From: Peribacillus frigoritolerans
GTDB lineage: Bacteria > Bacillota > Bacilli > Bacillales > DSM-1321
Length of the DNA: 64,000 nucleotides
Assembly (NCBI RefSeq): GCF_030676415.1
Contig: NZ_JAUUTW010000019.1
Span: 46,473 to 110,472 of the forward strand
Reading direction: 5' to 3'
The notes beneath the pieces are model-generated. The model saw only the letters and a list, made by a program, of their open reading frames with translations, was not told the origin of the DNA and searched no databases. Shown here piece by piece: positions 7,416 through 15,096 of the stretch. A program made the position numbers and the translations under genes. Each line of letters begins with the position of its first letter. The stretch's first letter is position 1.

Positions 7416-7444
7416 ATCTTATCATGACCAAATGGTAGTGTCAA
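7416..7444 (-). promoter_or_regulatory. Sigma-A promoter of the S-box transcript
   Basis: Reading the minus strand: TTGACA (7444-7439), 17-bp spacer, TAAGAT (7421-7416). Transcription would begin near 7408, about 55 bp before the aptamer. Confidence 0.75.
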
Positions 7445-7460
7445 TCACAAAACTGTTCAA

Positions 7461-7605
7461 TTAATTTGAATTGACGGATGATTGCATTAAATGTTTTATT
7501 CCTGTAGCCTTTACGATTGCTTGTTCCAGGTCCTCAATTAAATCATCGACATGCTCGATTCCAACGGACAAGCGTATAAGATCTTTTGTAGCATTGTGCA
7601 GAAGC
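7461..7605 (-). pseudogene. 3' fragment of a Cys/Met-metabolism PLP enzyme
   Basis: About 47 codons ending at TAA 7461-7463 read [20 protein letters not shown] and then EQAIVKATG. This is the conserved C-terminal segment of cystathionine gamma-synthase and O-acetylhomoserine sulfhydrylase-type enzymes. Nothing upstream continues the protein. It is a remnant of a methionine-biosynthesis gene next to the S-box; which family member it was cannot be settled from the tail. Confidence 0.75.
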
Positions 7606-7639
7606 TATCTCTATCTAGAAGCGTGATAAAAAATTAAAC

Positions 7640-7715
7640 TCATGCAGCGCGTTCCCTTCTGGTGCTTTGGCAGTTTTTTTCTTATGGAACTATCGGGGCA
7701 GGTTAATGGAATAAA
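7640..7715 (+). repeat. Composite hairpin repeat, partial
   Basis: A GGTGCTTTGGCAG piece with a T run is followed by TTATGGAACTATCGGGGCAGG and a decayed right arm (TTAATGGAAT). It lies at the edge between the methionine remnants and the lipoprotein gene. Confidence 0.55.
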
Positions 7716-7799
7716 AATTTCCCAATCGAAACTCAATCAAAAACCTTTAAATGGTAAAATTGAAAAAGAATGCAATTTTATCATTAAGGAGGAGTTAAG

Positions 7800-8288
7800 T
7801 TGAAGAAAATTTTTACTGTATTATTTTTAATGATGGTTTTAACAGCTTGTTCAGACACAACTAACAAAGATGCTAAATCGGAAACCACTAAAAAAGATAC
7901 AAGTTCGGAAGCGACAGAACATAATTATCAATTTATAGGAGAAAGCGAACATTGGGAAGCTGTATATTCTTATAAAGGAACCGAATTATGGGGAGAAGAT
8001 GACGGACAAACAACTCATTCTAGCAAAGATAACTATAAACTTGTATTAACATACAAGGGGTCTTTGGAAGAGTTATCCTCTTTTAAAAACCTTGAATATA
8101 CTTATGAAACAACCACTTCAAGTGGAAGTAAAACAGAGGCATACACTGAACCACCTAGCGAAAAAGTATTTACTATTGTTGGAGGTTCAGAAAATGGAGC
8201 AATAGTAGGTGAAGGTGAAGTTATAAAAGTAAATGTAAAATGGGATGGCTTTGAAGAGTCATTTGAACTGCATAATAAGGATAAGTAA
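7800..8288 (+). CDS. Putative lipoprotein, unknown function
   Basis: 162 residues from a TTG start with AAGGAGGAG seven bases upstream. The signal peptide ends LTAC (Cys17), so it should be lipid-anchored outside the membrane. A Lys/Thr/Ser/Asp linker (18-42) precedes a beta-rich domain with EHWEAVYSYKGTELWGEDDG and YKLVLTYKG segments. I do not recognise the family. It is a solo gene between repeats. Confidence 0.75.
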   Translation: MKKIFTVLFLMMVLTACSDTTNKDAKSETTKKDTSSEATEHNYQFIGESEHWEAVYSYKGTELWGEDDGQTTHSSKDNYKLVLTYKGSLEELSSFKNLEYTYETTTSSGSKTEAYTEPPSEKVFTIVGGSENGAIVGEGEVIKVNVKWDGFEESFELHNKDK

Positions 8289-8295
8289 TTTAGTT

Positions 8296-8600
8296 GAACT
8301 AGCATGAAAATAAGTTTCTTTAAAAATGAAAAATGACAAAACTTAAGAAGACCCTGCTCAATCGTTTAAAAAAAGAGGAGAGCGTTAATTAATTAGTCTA
8401 TGGATTAGGGGTGACTGGATTAAGGTCAGTATCAGTATTGACACTTCCTAATCCTTTTCATTCTTTGTGGTGAATCGCCGATTTTTGCGATTCATGGATG
8501 GCTAACGGGTGCGTTAGCTGAAGATCGGAGCTGTCTTTAAGGTAGCTTTTTCTTTATGCAACTAAAGGGGCAAGATAGTTCAACAAGCATATAGTATTCG
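8296..8600 (+). repeat. Long hairpin repeat copy C plus composite unit
   Basis: 8296-8520 is nearly identical to the copies at 4014 and 11012, including the GGATTAGG/CCTAATCC pairing, TGAATCGC/GCGATTCA (8471-8494) and CTAACGGGTGCGTTAG. It runs directly into a B module (GGAGCTGTC...GGTAGCTTTTTC) and a C module (GCAACTAAAGGGGCAAGATAGTT). It fills the gap between the lipoprotein and the next gene; no reading frame is supported in it. Confidence 0.85.
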
Positions 8601-8713
8601 AACTGTACAATAAATACTAAACAATGAGAATAGAAAAATGATATTTAAACCCAAATATTGGATTTTTATGGTAAAATGGGTTTTTAAACTGTTGTTATGA
8701 ACGAGGTGGTTTT

Positions 8714-8992
8714 ATGGATATTTTATTCTCTCCTTATGCAAGCTACGTGATTACCTTTATTCTTCTAGTAACTTTTGTAATAGCTCTTAGAAAGAACAAA
8801 AAAGGAATAGCAATTGTTTGTCCACTTATTTTCATCTTTTTAGGCATTATTAGTATCGTATCTGGCCCTTTTGTTGTAGGAGGTTTTGAAGGAATGGGTG
8901 TTTCCATATCAGGTTTTGTTTATTTAGGGTTAGGAGCCATTACACAACTTATAAACAGTCTAATTATTTACAGGACAAAAAATAATTCCTGA
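8714..8992 (+). CDS. Small membrane protein, possibly YesK-like
   Basis: 92 residues with three predicted membrane helices (about 7-25, 32-50, 62-84) and a conserved-looking GGFEGMGVSISGF turn between helices 2 and 3. That turn is reminiscent of the YesK family of Bacillus; the assignment is tentative. GAGGTGG lies 6 bases before the ATG. It is a single-gene unit followed by a GACGG/CCGTC terminator at 9046-9068. Confidence 0.65.
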   Translation: MDILFSPYASYVITFILLVTFVIALRKNKKGIAIVCPLIFIFLGIISIVSGPFVVGGFEGMGVSISGFVYLGLGAITQLINSLIIYRTKNNS

Positions 8993-9045
8993 ATTCCTAA
9001 AATAGCTACAGGTAATGAAATCAAAAAAATCTTATACAATTCATT

Positions 9046-9068
9046 AGACGGTAAATCCGTCTTTTTTT
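9046..9068 (+). terminator. Intrinsic terminator
   Basis: GACGG-TAAAT-CCGTC followed by seven T, about 55 bp beyond the 8714-8992 gene. Confidence 0.75.
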
Positions 9069-9096
9069 ATTAGTTTGTGTCATATCTACAATAAGC

Positions 9097-9131
9097 CTTA
9101 TTGAACTAAAGGGGCAGGATAGTTCAACAAG
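9097..9131 (+). repeat. Short palindromic repeat unit, AAGGGGCAGG loop
   Basis: The arms CTTATTGAACTA and TAGTTCAACAAG are complementary apart from one G-U type position, around AAGGGGCAGGA. It is the clearest single copy of module C. A direct repeat GGGGGATTGGA also occurs twice near 9206-9246; nothing else is seen in 9140-9340. Confidence 0.75.
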
Positions 9132-9356
9132 GAATACTGTTAAGTGACATTAAAGTCGTTTAAAAACGTAAGTCCTGTTATTCCATTAAAGGGCCGGATT
9201 GTGGGGGATTGGAAAATTTTGATTCTACAAATAATTGGGGGATTGGAAGAAGGAAAGCTATTTATAATTAGTGATGTAAGTTTATGCTTTTTATGTAATA
9301 ATTATTTTGTAGAAATGTAAAGTTATAATACATACATAGTGAAGGTGGGGATCATA

Positions 9357-9797
9357 ATGGCAACGGGAACGCATACTGTAGTAGTTCCAGTAGATGTACA
9401 AGCAGTTTGGGATTATGTCAGTGATCTCGAAAAATGGGCAACGACAGTACCAGCCTATAAAGAACATGAAATCATAAATGACAAGCAATCTATTTGGACA
9501 TTTGAAGGTAGTGTGAAAGGTATAAAAAAAACAATACAAGCGCAGGTAGATATTACCGAATGGAATGAACCTTCAAATATTAAGTTTGAACTAAAAGGTT
9601 TATCAGATAATTTTACAGGAAGCGGTCACTTTACTGCAGAAGATGTTAATGGTAAAACAATAATGACTTGTACGGTGGAAATCCATGCAGGCGGATTATC
9701 TGGTGCGGTGTTAACACCAATTATTAAATGGGCTGTTCCAAAAGTAGCATCTCGTTTAACAGAATCTATCGCACGTAAAATTGCAGTATTCTCATAG
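9357..9797 (+). CDS. SRPBCC (START-like) protein, CoxG type
   Basis: 146 residues. The N-terminal pattern HTVVVPVDVQAVWDYVSDLEKW and the C-terminal TPIIKWAVPKVASRLTESIARK helix match the SRPBCC/CoxG hydrophobic-ligand-binding fold. The start at 9357 follows AAGGTGGGGAT; the in-frame ATG 18 bases earlier overlaps that site. Soluble, no catalytic residues evident. Two further SRPBCC genes lie at 12180 and 12619. Ligand unknown. Confidence 0.82.
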   Translation: MATGTHTVVVPVDVQAVWDYVSDLEKWATTVPAYKEHEIINDKQSIWTFEGSVKGIKKTIQAQVDITEWNEPSNIKFELKGLSDNFTGSGHFTAEDVNGKTIMTCTVEIHAGGLSGAVLTPIIKWAVPKVASRLTESIARKIAVFS

Positions 9798-9965
9798 TTT
9801 TCAGAGATTGCCAATTCATTTTGGAGATACCTTCTCTGAAGTATAGATAGTAACATTCTGAAGTGACCAATATAATGATATCGAGCTCTACTAGAAATTT
9901 TATAATTAGCGGAAAGGGGGCTGTCCAAAAAGGATGGCCTCTTTTTTTCAATATTCCAGAATCGC

Positions 9966-10067
9966 TTTTCTTAATGAACTAACGGGTGCTTTAGCTTAGG
10001 ATCGGAGCTGTCTTTAAAAGGCAGCTTTTTCTTTATGCAACTAAAGGGGCAGGTGGTACTTTAGTTG
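9966..10067 (+). repeat. Composite hairpin repeat (three modules)
   Basis: Module A is TTAATGAACTAACGGGTGCT with TTAGCTTA. Module B is a GGAGCTGTC...GGCAGCTT stem then TTTTTC. Module C is GCAACTAAAGGGGCAGGTGG with TTTAGTTG. Same order and orientation as the other composites. Confidence 0.75.
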
Positions 10068-10071
10068 ATAA

Positions 10072-10101
10072 TTTGCACTCATTTTAAGTGCTATTTTGCA
10101 C
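10072..10101 (-). repeat. Inverted copy of a GTGCAAATAGCACT motif (left)
   Basis: Read on the minus strand: GTGCAAAATAGCACTTAAAA then TGAGTGCAAA. A nearly identical 29-bp copy lies on the plus strand at 10933-10961, so the two flank the single gene 10266-10754 as an inverted pair. Confidence 0.65.
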
Positions 10102-10265
10102 GTATATTATTAATAGATTATTCAGTAATAAATAGTTCATTAGGGAAAAGTACCTGTTCTGTAATTTCAATCAAAGTAATTCAATTAAAAGGTTGTATAT
10201 TGAATTAGTGGTAATTAGTGGTAAAATTAATTAGTCAAAGTCAGGTTACTAAGGGGAGGAAGACC

Positions 10266-10754
10266 ATGAAAAAAATATTGCAGCTTTTACTGCTTATCCC
10301 AGTTGCTGCTATCTCAATTTTTATTATTACTCTAATTGCCAGACAATTTGGTGTCTATAATTTTATAGGTGAAGATTATGATACAAGCCCTCCCACAGGC
10401 GAGTTACACGTTAATGGTTCCGGAATAATTATGGAACAAGGAAATGTAAACTGGGAAGTGAAAGATGGTGAATTTGTAAAAAAACGGGTGGATGATATAA
10501 AGACTTTTGCACAAAAAGAAAAAAAAATCGACCTACCATCTGGAGAGGATATAGGATTTTCATATATTGCAAATGGTACAGTTTTAGAAAGTGATATTAC
10601 AGCACAGCTTTGGAATAACAATAAGAAAGAATCGATTACAATTGAAAATAGCACCATACATCTGCCAAATAGGAAGGGAACATTTATTTTAGAGATAAAT
10701 TTAGTAGCTGAACAAGGAACTGTTCAATATATTTCTACTGTCAATTTAAATTAA
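10266..10754 (+). CDS. Membrane-anchored protein of unknown function
   Basis: 162 residues. One N-terminal membrane helix (about 4-24, without a lipobox) is followed by an extracytoplasmic beta-rich domain containing TGELHVNGSGIIMEQGN and WEVKDGEF. The start at 10266 follows AGGGGAGGA; a longer frame from 10218 has no ribosome site. The family is not recognised. A strong terminator follows at 10768. The gene is bracketed by an inverted 29-30 bp repeat pair, which suggests it moved as a unit. Confidence 0.7.
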   Translation: MKKILQLLLLIPVAAISIFIITLIARQFGVYNFIGEDYDTSPPTGELHVNGSGIIMEQGNVNWEVKDGEFVKKRVDDIKTFAQKEKKIDLPSGEDIGFSYIANGTVLESDITAQLWNNNKKESITIENSTIHLPNRKGTFILEINLVAEQGTVQYISTVNLN

Positions 10755-10767
10755 GCATAATTTTGTA

Positions 10768-10808
10768 AATGGCCAGTAACAGAGCGTATTTCTGTTACTG
10801 GCCATTTT
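10768..10808 (+). terminator. Intrinsic terminator
   Basis: AATGGCCAGTAACAGA pairs with TCTGTTACTGGCCATT, followed by TTT; perfect 16-bp stem. Confidence 0.88.
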
Positions 10809-10932
10809 TGGGGTACGTCACATTGCCATCAAGGTAATGTTTTGTAGTACCTCCAGAACGAAATTTTGGACTTTCTTGTAACTGATAAGCTCAATTTTTG
10901 TTTTGGGGGATGACCTATTTTTGAAGTTGGAT

Positions 10933-10961
10933 GTGCAAATAGCACTCAAAATTAGCGCAAA
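10933..10961 (+). repeat. GTGCAAATAGCACT motif (right)
   Basis: GTGCAAATAGCACTCAAAAT then TAGCGCAAA. It is the partner of the inverted copy at 10072-10101. Nothing coding is seen in 10809-11010. Confidence 0.65.
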
Positions 10962-11011
10962 ATAACGCCGAAGTTACAGGCAGGTTAGCAAGATTGTGAA
11001 GGTTTGTACTT

Positions 11012-11400
11012 AAACTCCCATGAAAATAAGTTTCTTTAAAAATGAAAAATGACAAAACTTAAGAAGACCCTGCTCAATCGTTTAAAAAAAGAGGAGAGCG
11101 TTAATTAATTAGTCTATGGATTAGGGTTGACTGGATTAAGGTCAGTATCAGTATTGACACTTCCTAATCCTTTTCATTCTTTGTGGTGAATCGCCGATTT
11201 TTGCGATTCATGGATGGCTAACGGGTGCTTTAGTTCATTAAGGAACACAAAAATGATCGATTTTTTTTTAAAAATGAATAATCCAATAAAAATATTATAA
11301 GGGCATGTTTTGATCAATTTTTTTCAAAACATGCTCTTTCCATTTATTCATTTATCAAGGTTTCTTGTATTAATTTAATCAAACTTTGTTTCAAAGCTAT
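11012..11400 (+). repeat. Long hairpin repeat, copy D (most complete)
   Basis: Contains all modules in one element. These are the 130 bp conserved block, the GGATTAGG/CCTAATCC stem, TGAATCGC/GCGATTCA (11187-11210), CTAACGGGTGCTTTAG (11218-11233), and the TTTTGA/TCAAAA stem (11299-11337), followed by the shared tail ending AAAGCTA. The 3' end abuts a truncated gene at 11403. Confidence 0.85.
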
Positions 11401-11402
11401 AG

Positions 11403-11615
11403 GAAAGCTATAGGCAGAAGAACCAACAGTCCCTATTTATATGGGGTTTATGGAAAAAATCTTGGAAAGCATTATTAATAAGTGGAATTGCACTTGTCCT
11501 ACCATCACTATATTTCCTTGGTGGAGAAAGTTGGTACAGACTAGTTACACTCCTGCCTTTGATTCCTTTTCTGTTTGCTTTTTACACAAGAAAAAGTATC
11601 AAACACGCTTTATGA
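11403..11615 (+). pseudogene. Truncated membrane protein (3' part)
   Basis: An open frame of 71 codons, without any start codon, reads FIWGLWKKSWKALLISGIAL, a second helix VTLLPLIPFLFAFY and the end RKSIKHAL. It has two good membrane helices with a positive loop. The frame begins immediately after the repeat copy D boundary at a TAG, so the 5' end seems to have been removed or displaced. The family is not identified. Confidence 0.6.
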
Positions 11616-11688
11616 AATCAAATTGTAGATCAACAAGAATTATTTTTAACACCGTCCGAATAATCGGAACAAATAGGTGGGTGCAAAT

Positions 11689-11856
11689 ATGGATAGACGC
11701 AAAAAAAATAAAAGAGATACATTTAAAATTCAGCATGAGTATAGAAAGAAAATAAGAAAAGAAAAAAATAATAAAGAGACTAATTTAGAAATGATGATTG
11801 TTGCTATAATTCTTTTTATATTAATAATAGCAACATGGATATTTTCTCTAAGTTGA
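11689..11856 (+). CDS. Small single-pass membrane protein
   Basis: 55 residues. The first 34 residues are highly charged and basic (MDRRKKNKRD, YRKKIRKEK), then comes one membrane helix (MMIVAIILFILIIATWIF). AGGTGG lies 10 bases before the ATG. Function unknown. A palindromic repeat follows at 11882. Confidence 0.65.
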   Translation: MDRRKKNKRDTFKIQHEYRKKIRKEKNNKETNLEMMIVAIILFILIIATWIFSLS

Positions 11857-11881
11857 AAGGGATTTCATAAAAAATTTAATC

Positions 11882-11915
11882 CTTGTTGAACTAACGGGTG
11901 CTATAGTTCAATAAG
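11882..11915 (+). repeat. Short palindromic repeat unit, ACGGGTGC loop
   Basis: CTTGTTGAACTA and TAGTTCAATAAG flank ACGGGTGCTA. Arms are complementary with one G-U type pair. Confidence 0.75.
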
Positions 11916-11989
11916 CGTAGGCCGGATTGAGTTGCATTCCATAATATTATAAATCTTCAACAATCGGGCGCAATTGTAAAGTAACGAAA

Positions 11990-12020
11990 GCTGAATTTCT
12001 CAGTGAGAAATTCGGCTTTT
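11990..12020. terminator. Bidirectional terminator-like hairpin
   Basis: GCTGAATTTCTC-AGT-GAGAAATTCGGC followed by TTTT. One G-U pair in the stem. Confidence 0.65.
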
Positions 12021-12142
12021 AATCAGCATTAAGATAATTTAACTGGCTTCGTCCCACTTTGCGAGGAACTAGCAGTCCTGAATCTTCTAAGATATCGATA
12101 CGTAAATAATCACCAAAGAGATCGGAATAAAGCTCAATCTTA
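12019..12142 (-). pseudogene. Fragment resembling an ArsR-type winged helix
   Basis: On the minus strand an open stretch reads GDYLRIDILEDSGLLVPRKV, then GRSQLNYLNAD and TAA. The LEDSGLL-x-R-x-x-GR-x-x-x-Y-LN pattern is typical of the ArsR wing. No N-terminal part or start is present. ArsR genes often accompany SRPBCC/AHSA1 genes such as the one at 12180, but here the orientation is opposite. Confidence 0.45.
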
Positions 12143-12179
12143 GAGGTAACTATATAACTAAAAGAAGAAAAGAGGCTAA

Positions 12180-12611
12180 ATGATGATTAACATGCCACAT
12201 CAAATTATGATCAACTCGTCACCTGAGAAAGTATACAAAGCTATTACCACAACAGAAGGATTTAAGGGTTGGTGGACAACAGATGCTAAAGCTGAACCTC
12301 AAGTAGGAAGCATTGCTGAATTTGGCTTTTACAATCGTCAAGCTGTATTCCAAATGCATATTGATCAGCTAGTACCAGGTAGGCTGGTAGAATGGACGGC
12401 TCAGCATGATATGCCAGGATGGAAAGGTACCAAAATTCGTTTCGAGTTGAATTCTAATGAAAACGGGGCGACGATAGTCAACTTTAATCATTCAGGATTG
12501 GAGTCTATGGAGGGTCCATATGCGATGATTAATACAACTTGGGGTACACTTATGTACTTACTGAAGCAATATGTGGAAGGCAACAACCCAGATGCATGGC
12601 ATCAGGGATAA
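12180..12611 (+). CDS. SRPBCC/AHSA1-type START-like protein
   Basis: 143 residues with the AHSA1 pattern: SPEKVYKAITTTEGFKGWWT, then PGRLVEWTAQHDMPGWKGT and a C-terminal helix TTWGTLMYLLKQYVEG. It is a cytoplasmic hydrophobic-ligand-binding fold with unknown ligand. Two adjacent ATGs (12180 and 12183) fit the AGAGG at 12171-12175; the second has the better spacing. It forms a two-gene unit with the next SRPBCC gene, 7 bp downstream. Confidence 0.82.
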   Translation: MMINMPHQIMINSSPEKVYKAITTTEGFKGWWTTDAKAEPQVGSIAEFGFYNRQAVFQMHIDQLVPGRLVEWTAQHDMPGWKGTKIRFELNSNENGATIVNFNHSGLESMEGPYAMINTTWGTLMYLLKQYVEGNNPDAWHQG

Positions 12612-12618
12612 TTAAGAT

Positions 12619-13080
12619 ATGGTTAACGTTTTAACGGATATAAAAATAAAATGTACCCGTAACAGAGTTGCAGAGTATGCTGCAAACCCTGATAATGCTC
12701 CAGAATGGTATGTAAATATCGATTCGGCAGAATGGCAAACTCAAAAACCTTTATCAATCGGTTCTCGAATCGCATTCAAAGCACAATTTTTAGGACGACA
12801 ACTAGCGTATATTTACGAAATCGTAGAATTTATTCCAGAACAAAAACTTGTAATGAGAACAGCTAATGGACCTTTCCCAATGGAAACAACCTACACATGG
12901 GAAACTATTGACAACAATTTAACAAGAATGACACTGCAAAACAAAGGTATTCCAAGTGGATTTTCAAAGTTGCTTACTCCGTTAATGTCTTTATTGATGA
13001 AAAGAGCAAACAAGAAAGACCTGAAAAAAATAAAAGATATATTAGAGAAACGATCACTAAGCCCAAGGAGTATAACTTAA
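12619..13080 (+). CDS. Second SRPBCC-family protein
   Basis: 153 residues with the polyketide-cyclase-like pattern AEYAANPDNAPEWYVNI and GSRIAFKAQFLGRQLAYIYE and a C-terminal amphipathic helix. No close sequence similarity to the 12180 product is obvious beyond the fold, so this is a pair of related functions rather than a recent duplication. The upstream ribosome site is weak (TAAGATATGG), consistent with coupling to the preceding gene. Confidence 0.78.
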   Translation: MVNVLTDIKIKCTRNRVAEYAANPDNAPEWYVNIDSAEWQTQKPLSIGSRIAFKAQFLGRQLAYIYEIVEFIPEQKLVMRTANGPFPMETTYTWETIDNNLTRMTLQNKGIPSGFSKLLTPLMSLLMKRANKKDLKKIKDILEKRSLSPRSIT

Positions 13081-13154
13081 TAATAAAAGGAGAATCTATT
13101 GAAACATTTATCTAATGCTGATCGGTGTTCAAAGTGCATTCGCAGTGGGCTTAG

Positions 13155-13373
13155 GTAAGAAGGACGTTTTGTGTAAAGGAAACACACAAAAAAGAGAGAT
13201 TAAGACATGAAGAATTGAAAAGCAATCCAACCGGGAATATGAACGATGCTTTTAATAGAGTGGAACAGGGAAATCTCGCTGATTTAGTTGGCAGCTTAGG
13301 TTTAAAAGGGACGGGAATTCTTATTCTTGTAATCATAATTGGTTTTATTTTTGTATCACTCTTCTTCAAGTAA
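13155..13373 (+). pseudogene. DUF6366-like small membrane protein, start lost
   Basis: The frame reads ETHKKERLRHEELKSNPTGN, then DAFNRVEQGNLADLVGSLG and a membrane helix GTGILILVIIIGFIFVSLFF. This matches my memory of the DUF6366 family in layout and motif. No ATG, GTG or TTG lies upstream of the conserved RHEEL part after the TAG at 13152. Only a TTG at 13215 or the internal ATG at 13239 could serve, each losing conserved residues. An overlapping frame just before (MLIGVQSAFAVGLGKK) also looks like a gene fragment. Confidence 0.5.
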
Positions 13374-13453
13374 CAGGTGCAATAGTTCTTTAAAGAGTTG
13401 TGACGATCAGCTCTTTTTCTTATGCAACTATCGGGGCAGGTTAGTTCAACAAG
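13364..13453 (+). repeat. Composite hairpin repeat (three modules)
   Basis: Module A: AAGTAACAGGTGCAATAGTTCTT. Module B: GAGTTG/CAGCTC stem then TTTTTC. Module C: TATGCAACTA-TCGGGGCAGGT-TAGTTCAACA. The B stem has paired substitutions relative to other copies (GGTTGC/GCAGCC at 3062). Confidence 0.75.
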
Positions 13454-13505
13454 ATGTATATAATACATTCTATATAAATGAGAACTAATGGAGGCAATAT
13501 TTCAA

Positions 13506-13717
13506 ATGAAGAAAACTCAAGTTAGGGTGTACTTCAGATTATTTGGTGATGAATTTCTAAGTGAAGAAGTAACGAATAAGTTAGGAATTCCCCTACTCTT
13601 ACTTACATAAAAGGTGAACTCATTAATCGAAGCAATGATTATAACCACGACTTCCCTTTGTATTTAAAAAAAGAAACAGCTCTAAAGGTTCTCTTGAGAA
13701 TCTTTAATTTTAATTAA
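13506..13717 (+). pseudogene. DUF4279-like protein, frameshifted and short
   Basis: It starts with a good site (GGAGG, then ATG 13506) and reads QVRVYFRLFGDEFLSEEVTN then KLGIP, the DUF4279 N-terminus. The frame then stops at about 13610. The expected continuation (TLTYIKGELINRSN, then FPLYLKKETALKVLLR) is in another frame to 13717. The family is normally about 130-150 residues, so the C-terminal half is missing as well. Confidence 0.72.
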
Positions 13718-13739
13718 AAAAATACGAGCGAAATTTAAT

Positions 13740-14975
13740 TCACTCGTATTTTTTTAAAACGATAGCTGCATTATGACCTCCAAAACCAAATGAATTGGAT
13801 AGACCAGTACTTATTTCCACTTTACGAGCAACACCTGGTACATAATCTAAATCACATAATGAATCAGGCTTTTCTAAGTTGATGGTTGGAGGAATAATTC
13901 CTTCCTTTAAACTTTTTGCCAAAGCAATTGCTTCCACGCCTCCAGCTGCTCCTAACATGTGACCAAGCATAGATTTATTAGCTGTTATTGGGATTTGATA
14001 AGCTTTTGATTCAAATAGTTTTTTAATGGCCAGTGTCTCAGATCGATCTCCCACTTCTGTACTTGTTGCATGAGCGCTAATAACATCAATCTCTTCAGGA
14101 GAAATTTTTGCATTTTTCAAAGCCATTTTCATTGCAAGATAGGCTCCTTTACCTTCTGGGTGTGTAGCTACCATATGATAGGCATCAGAACTCGCACCAT
14201 ACCCAATGACTTCTGCATAAATTTTTGCATCTCTACGTAAAGCGTGAGACAAAGATTCCAAGATTAAAATTCCTGCTCCTTCTGACATGACAAATCCATC
14301 TCGATTTACATCAAAAGGACGGCTAGCTTTAGTTGGATTATCGTTTCTCGTTGATAATGCTGTAGCATTACCAAAACTAGCTAAAGATAAATCTGTTATA
14401 GCTGCCTCTGCTCCTCCTGCAAAAACGGCATCTGCTTCTCCAAAGCGAATAAGTCTGTATGCTTCACCAATAGCTGTATTTCCGATCGCACAAGCAGAAA
14501 CAGGTGACATAGTAGGTCCCATTGCGTTCCACTTGATACTAATTTGGGCTGCGGCAGCATTTGAAATCATGGCTGGTACCAGGGTTGGACTAACTCGTCT
14601 TGGACCTTTCTCTCGAAGAGTATCCACATTATCAATCAATGTTTCAATTCCTCCTATCCCCGAACCAACATATACGCCAAGTCTTTCTAGATTGATATCA
14701 TCAATATCAAGATTAGAATCAGTCCAGGCTTGTTCAGCAGCAGCCAAAGCAAATTGAGAAAAGCGATCTAGACGTCGTGCTTCATTTTTTCCTAAAGTAT
14801 CATCTGCATTAAAATCACGAATAATTCCTGCAATTTTTGCTTTATGATTACTTACGTCAAATGTATCAATAGAGGAAATGCCCGATTTCCCTTCAGTCAG
14901 ATTTCTCCAAAATTTTTCTACGTTGTTTCCAATAGGAGAGACTACTCCCATTCCGGTAATAACGACTCTTTCCAT
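13740..14975 (-). CDS. fabF: Beta-ketoacyl-ACP synthase II (FabF type)
   Basis: 411 residues, full length for FabF. The catalytic triad is visible: Cys162 (VSACAIGNTA), His302 (AHATST) and His339 in NKSMLGHMLGAAGG, with Lys334. GFGGHN lies at the C-terminus. It elongates acyl-ACP with malonyl-ACP in fatty-acid synthesis. The usual TAC before the nucleophile is SAC here. It stands alone rather than next to fabH, so it is probably a second copy. It is divergent from an MmyB-type regulator, with overlapping -35 elements between them. The closest role may be adjustment of chain length or substitution under FabF-directed inhibitors; this is inference. Confidence 0.9.
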   Translation of the reverse strand: MERVVITGMGVVSPIGNNVEKFWRNLTEGKSGISSIDTFDVSNHKAKIAGIIRDFNADDTLGKNEARRLDRFSQFALAAAEQAWTDSNLDIDDINLERLGVYVGSGIGGIETLIDNVDTLREKGPRRVSPTLVPAMISNAAAAQISIKWNAMGPTMSPVSACAIGNTAIGEAYRLIRFGEADAVFAGGAEAAITDLSLASFGNATALSTRNDNPTKASRPFDVNRDGFVMSEGAGILILESLSHALRRDAKIYAEVIGYGASSDAYHMVATHPEGKGAYLAMKMALKNAKISPEEIDVISAHATSTEVGDRSETLAIKKLFESKAYQIPITANKSMLGHMLGAAGGVEAIALAKSLKEGIIPPTINLEKPDSLCDLDYVPGVARKVEISTGLSNSFGFGGHNAAIVLKKYE

Positions 14976-15007
14976 TTTTTATCACTCCAAATGAATAGTA
15001 TAGTTGT

Positions 15008-15058
15008 ATTATACTTCGGGATTATCCTATTACAAGTGAGTGTTTATCCTGGTATAAT
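15008..15058. promoter_or_regulatory. Back-to-back promoters sharing one -35 hexamer
   Basis: Plus strand: TTACAA (15030-15035), 17 bp, TATAAT (15053-15058) for the regulator. Minus strand: TTGTAA (the same 15030-15035), 16 bp, TATAAT (15013-15008) for fabF. The arms TAGTTGTATTATAC and GTATAATAACTAC form an imperfect dyad across the region. Polymerase could occupy only one promoter at a time. Confidence 0.7.
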
Positions 15059-15096
15059 AACTACTAGGTTAAATTGTTATGATGGAGGTTTTAGAA

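Noticed and set aside
11441..11755. 104-codon frame
   Set aside because: It lies across the truncated membrane protein fragment and the 5' end of the 11689 gene in another frame; neither composition nor start supports it.
14287..14757. 156-codon frame on the plus strand
   Set aside because: Antisense to fabF; the composition (Ala/Pro/Ser-rich) is typical of a reverse-frame artefact.
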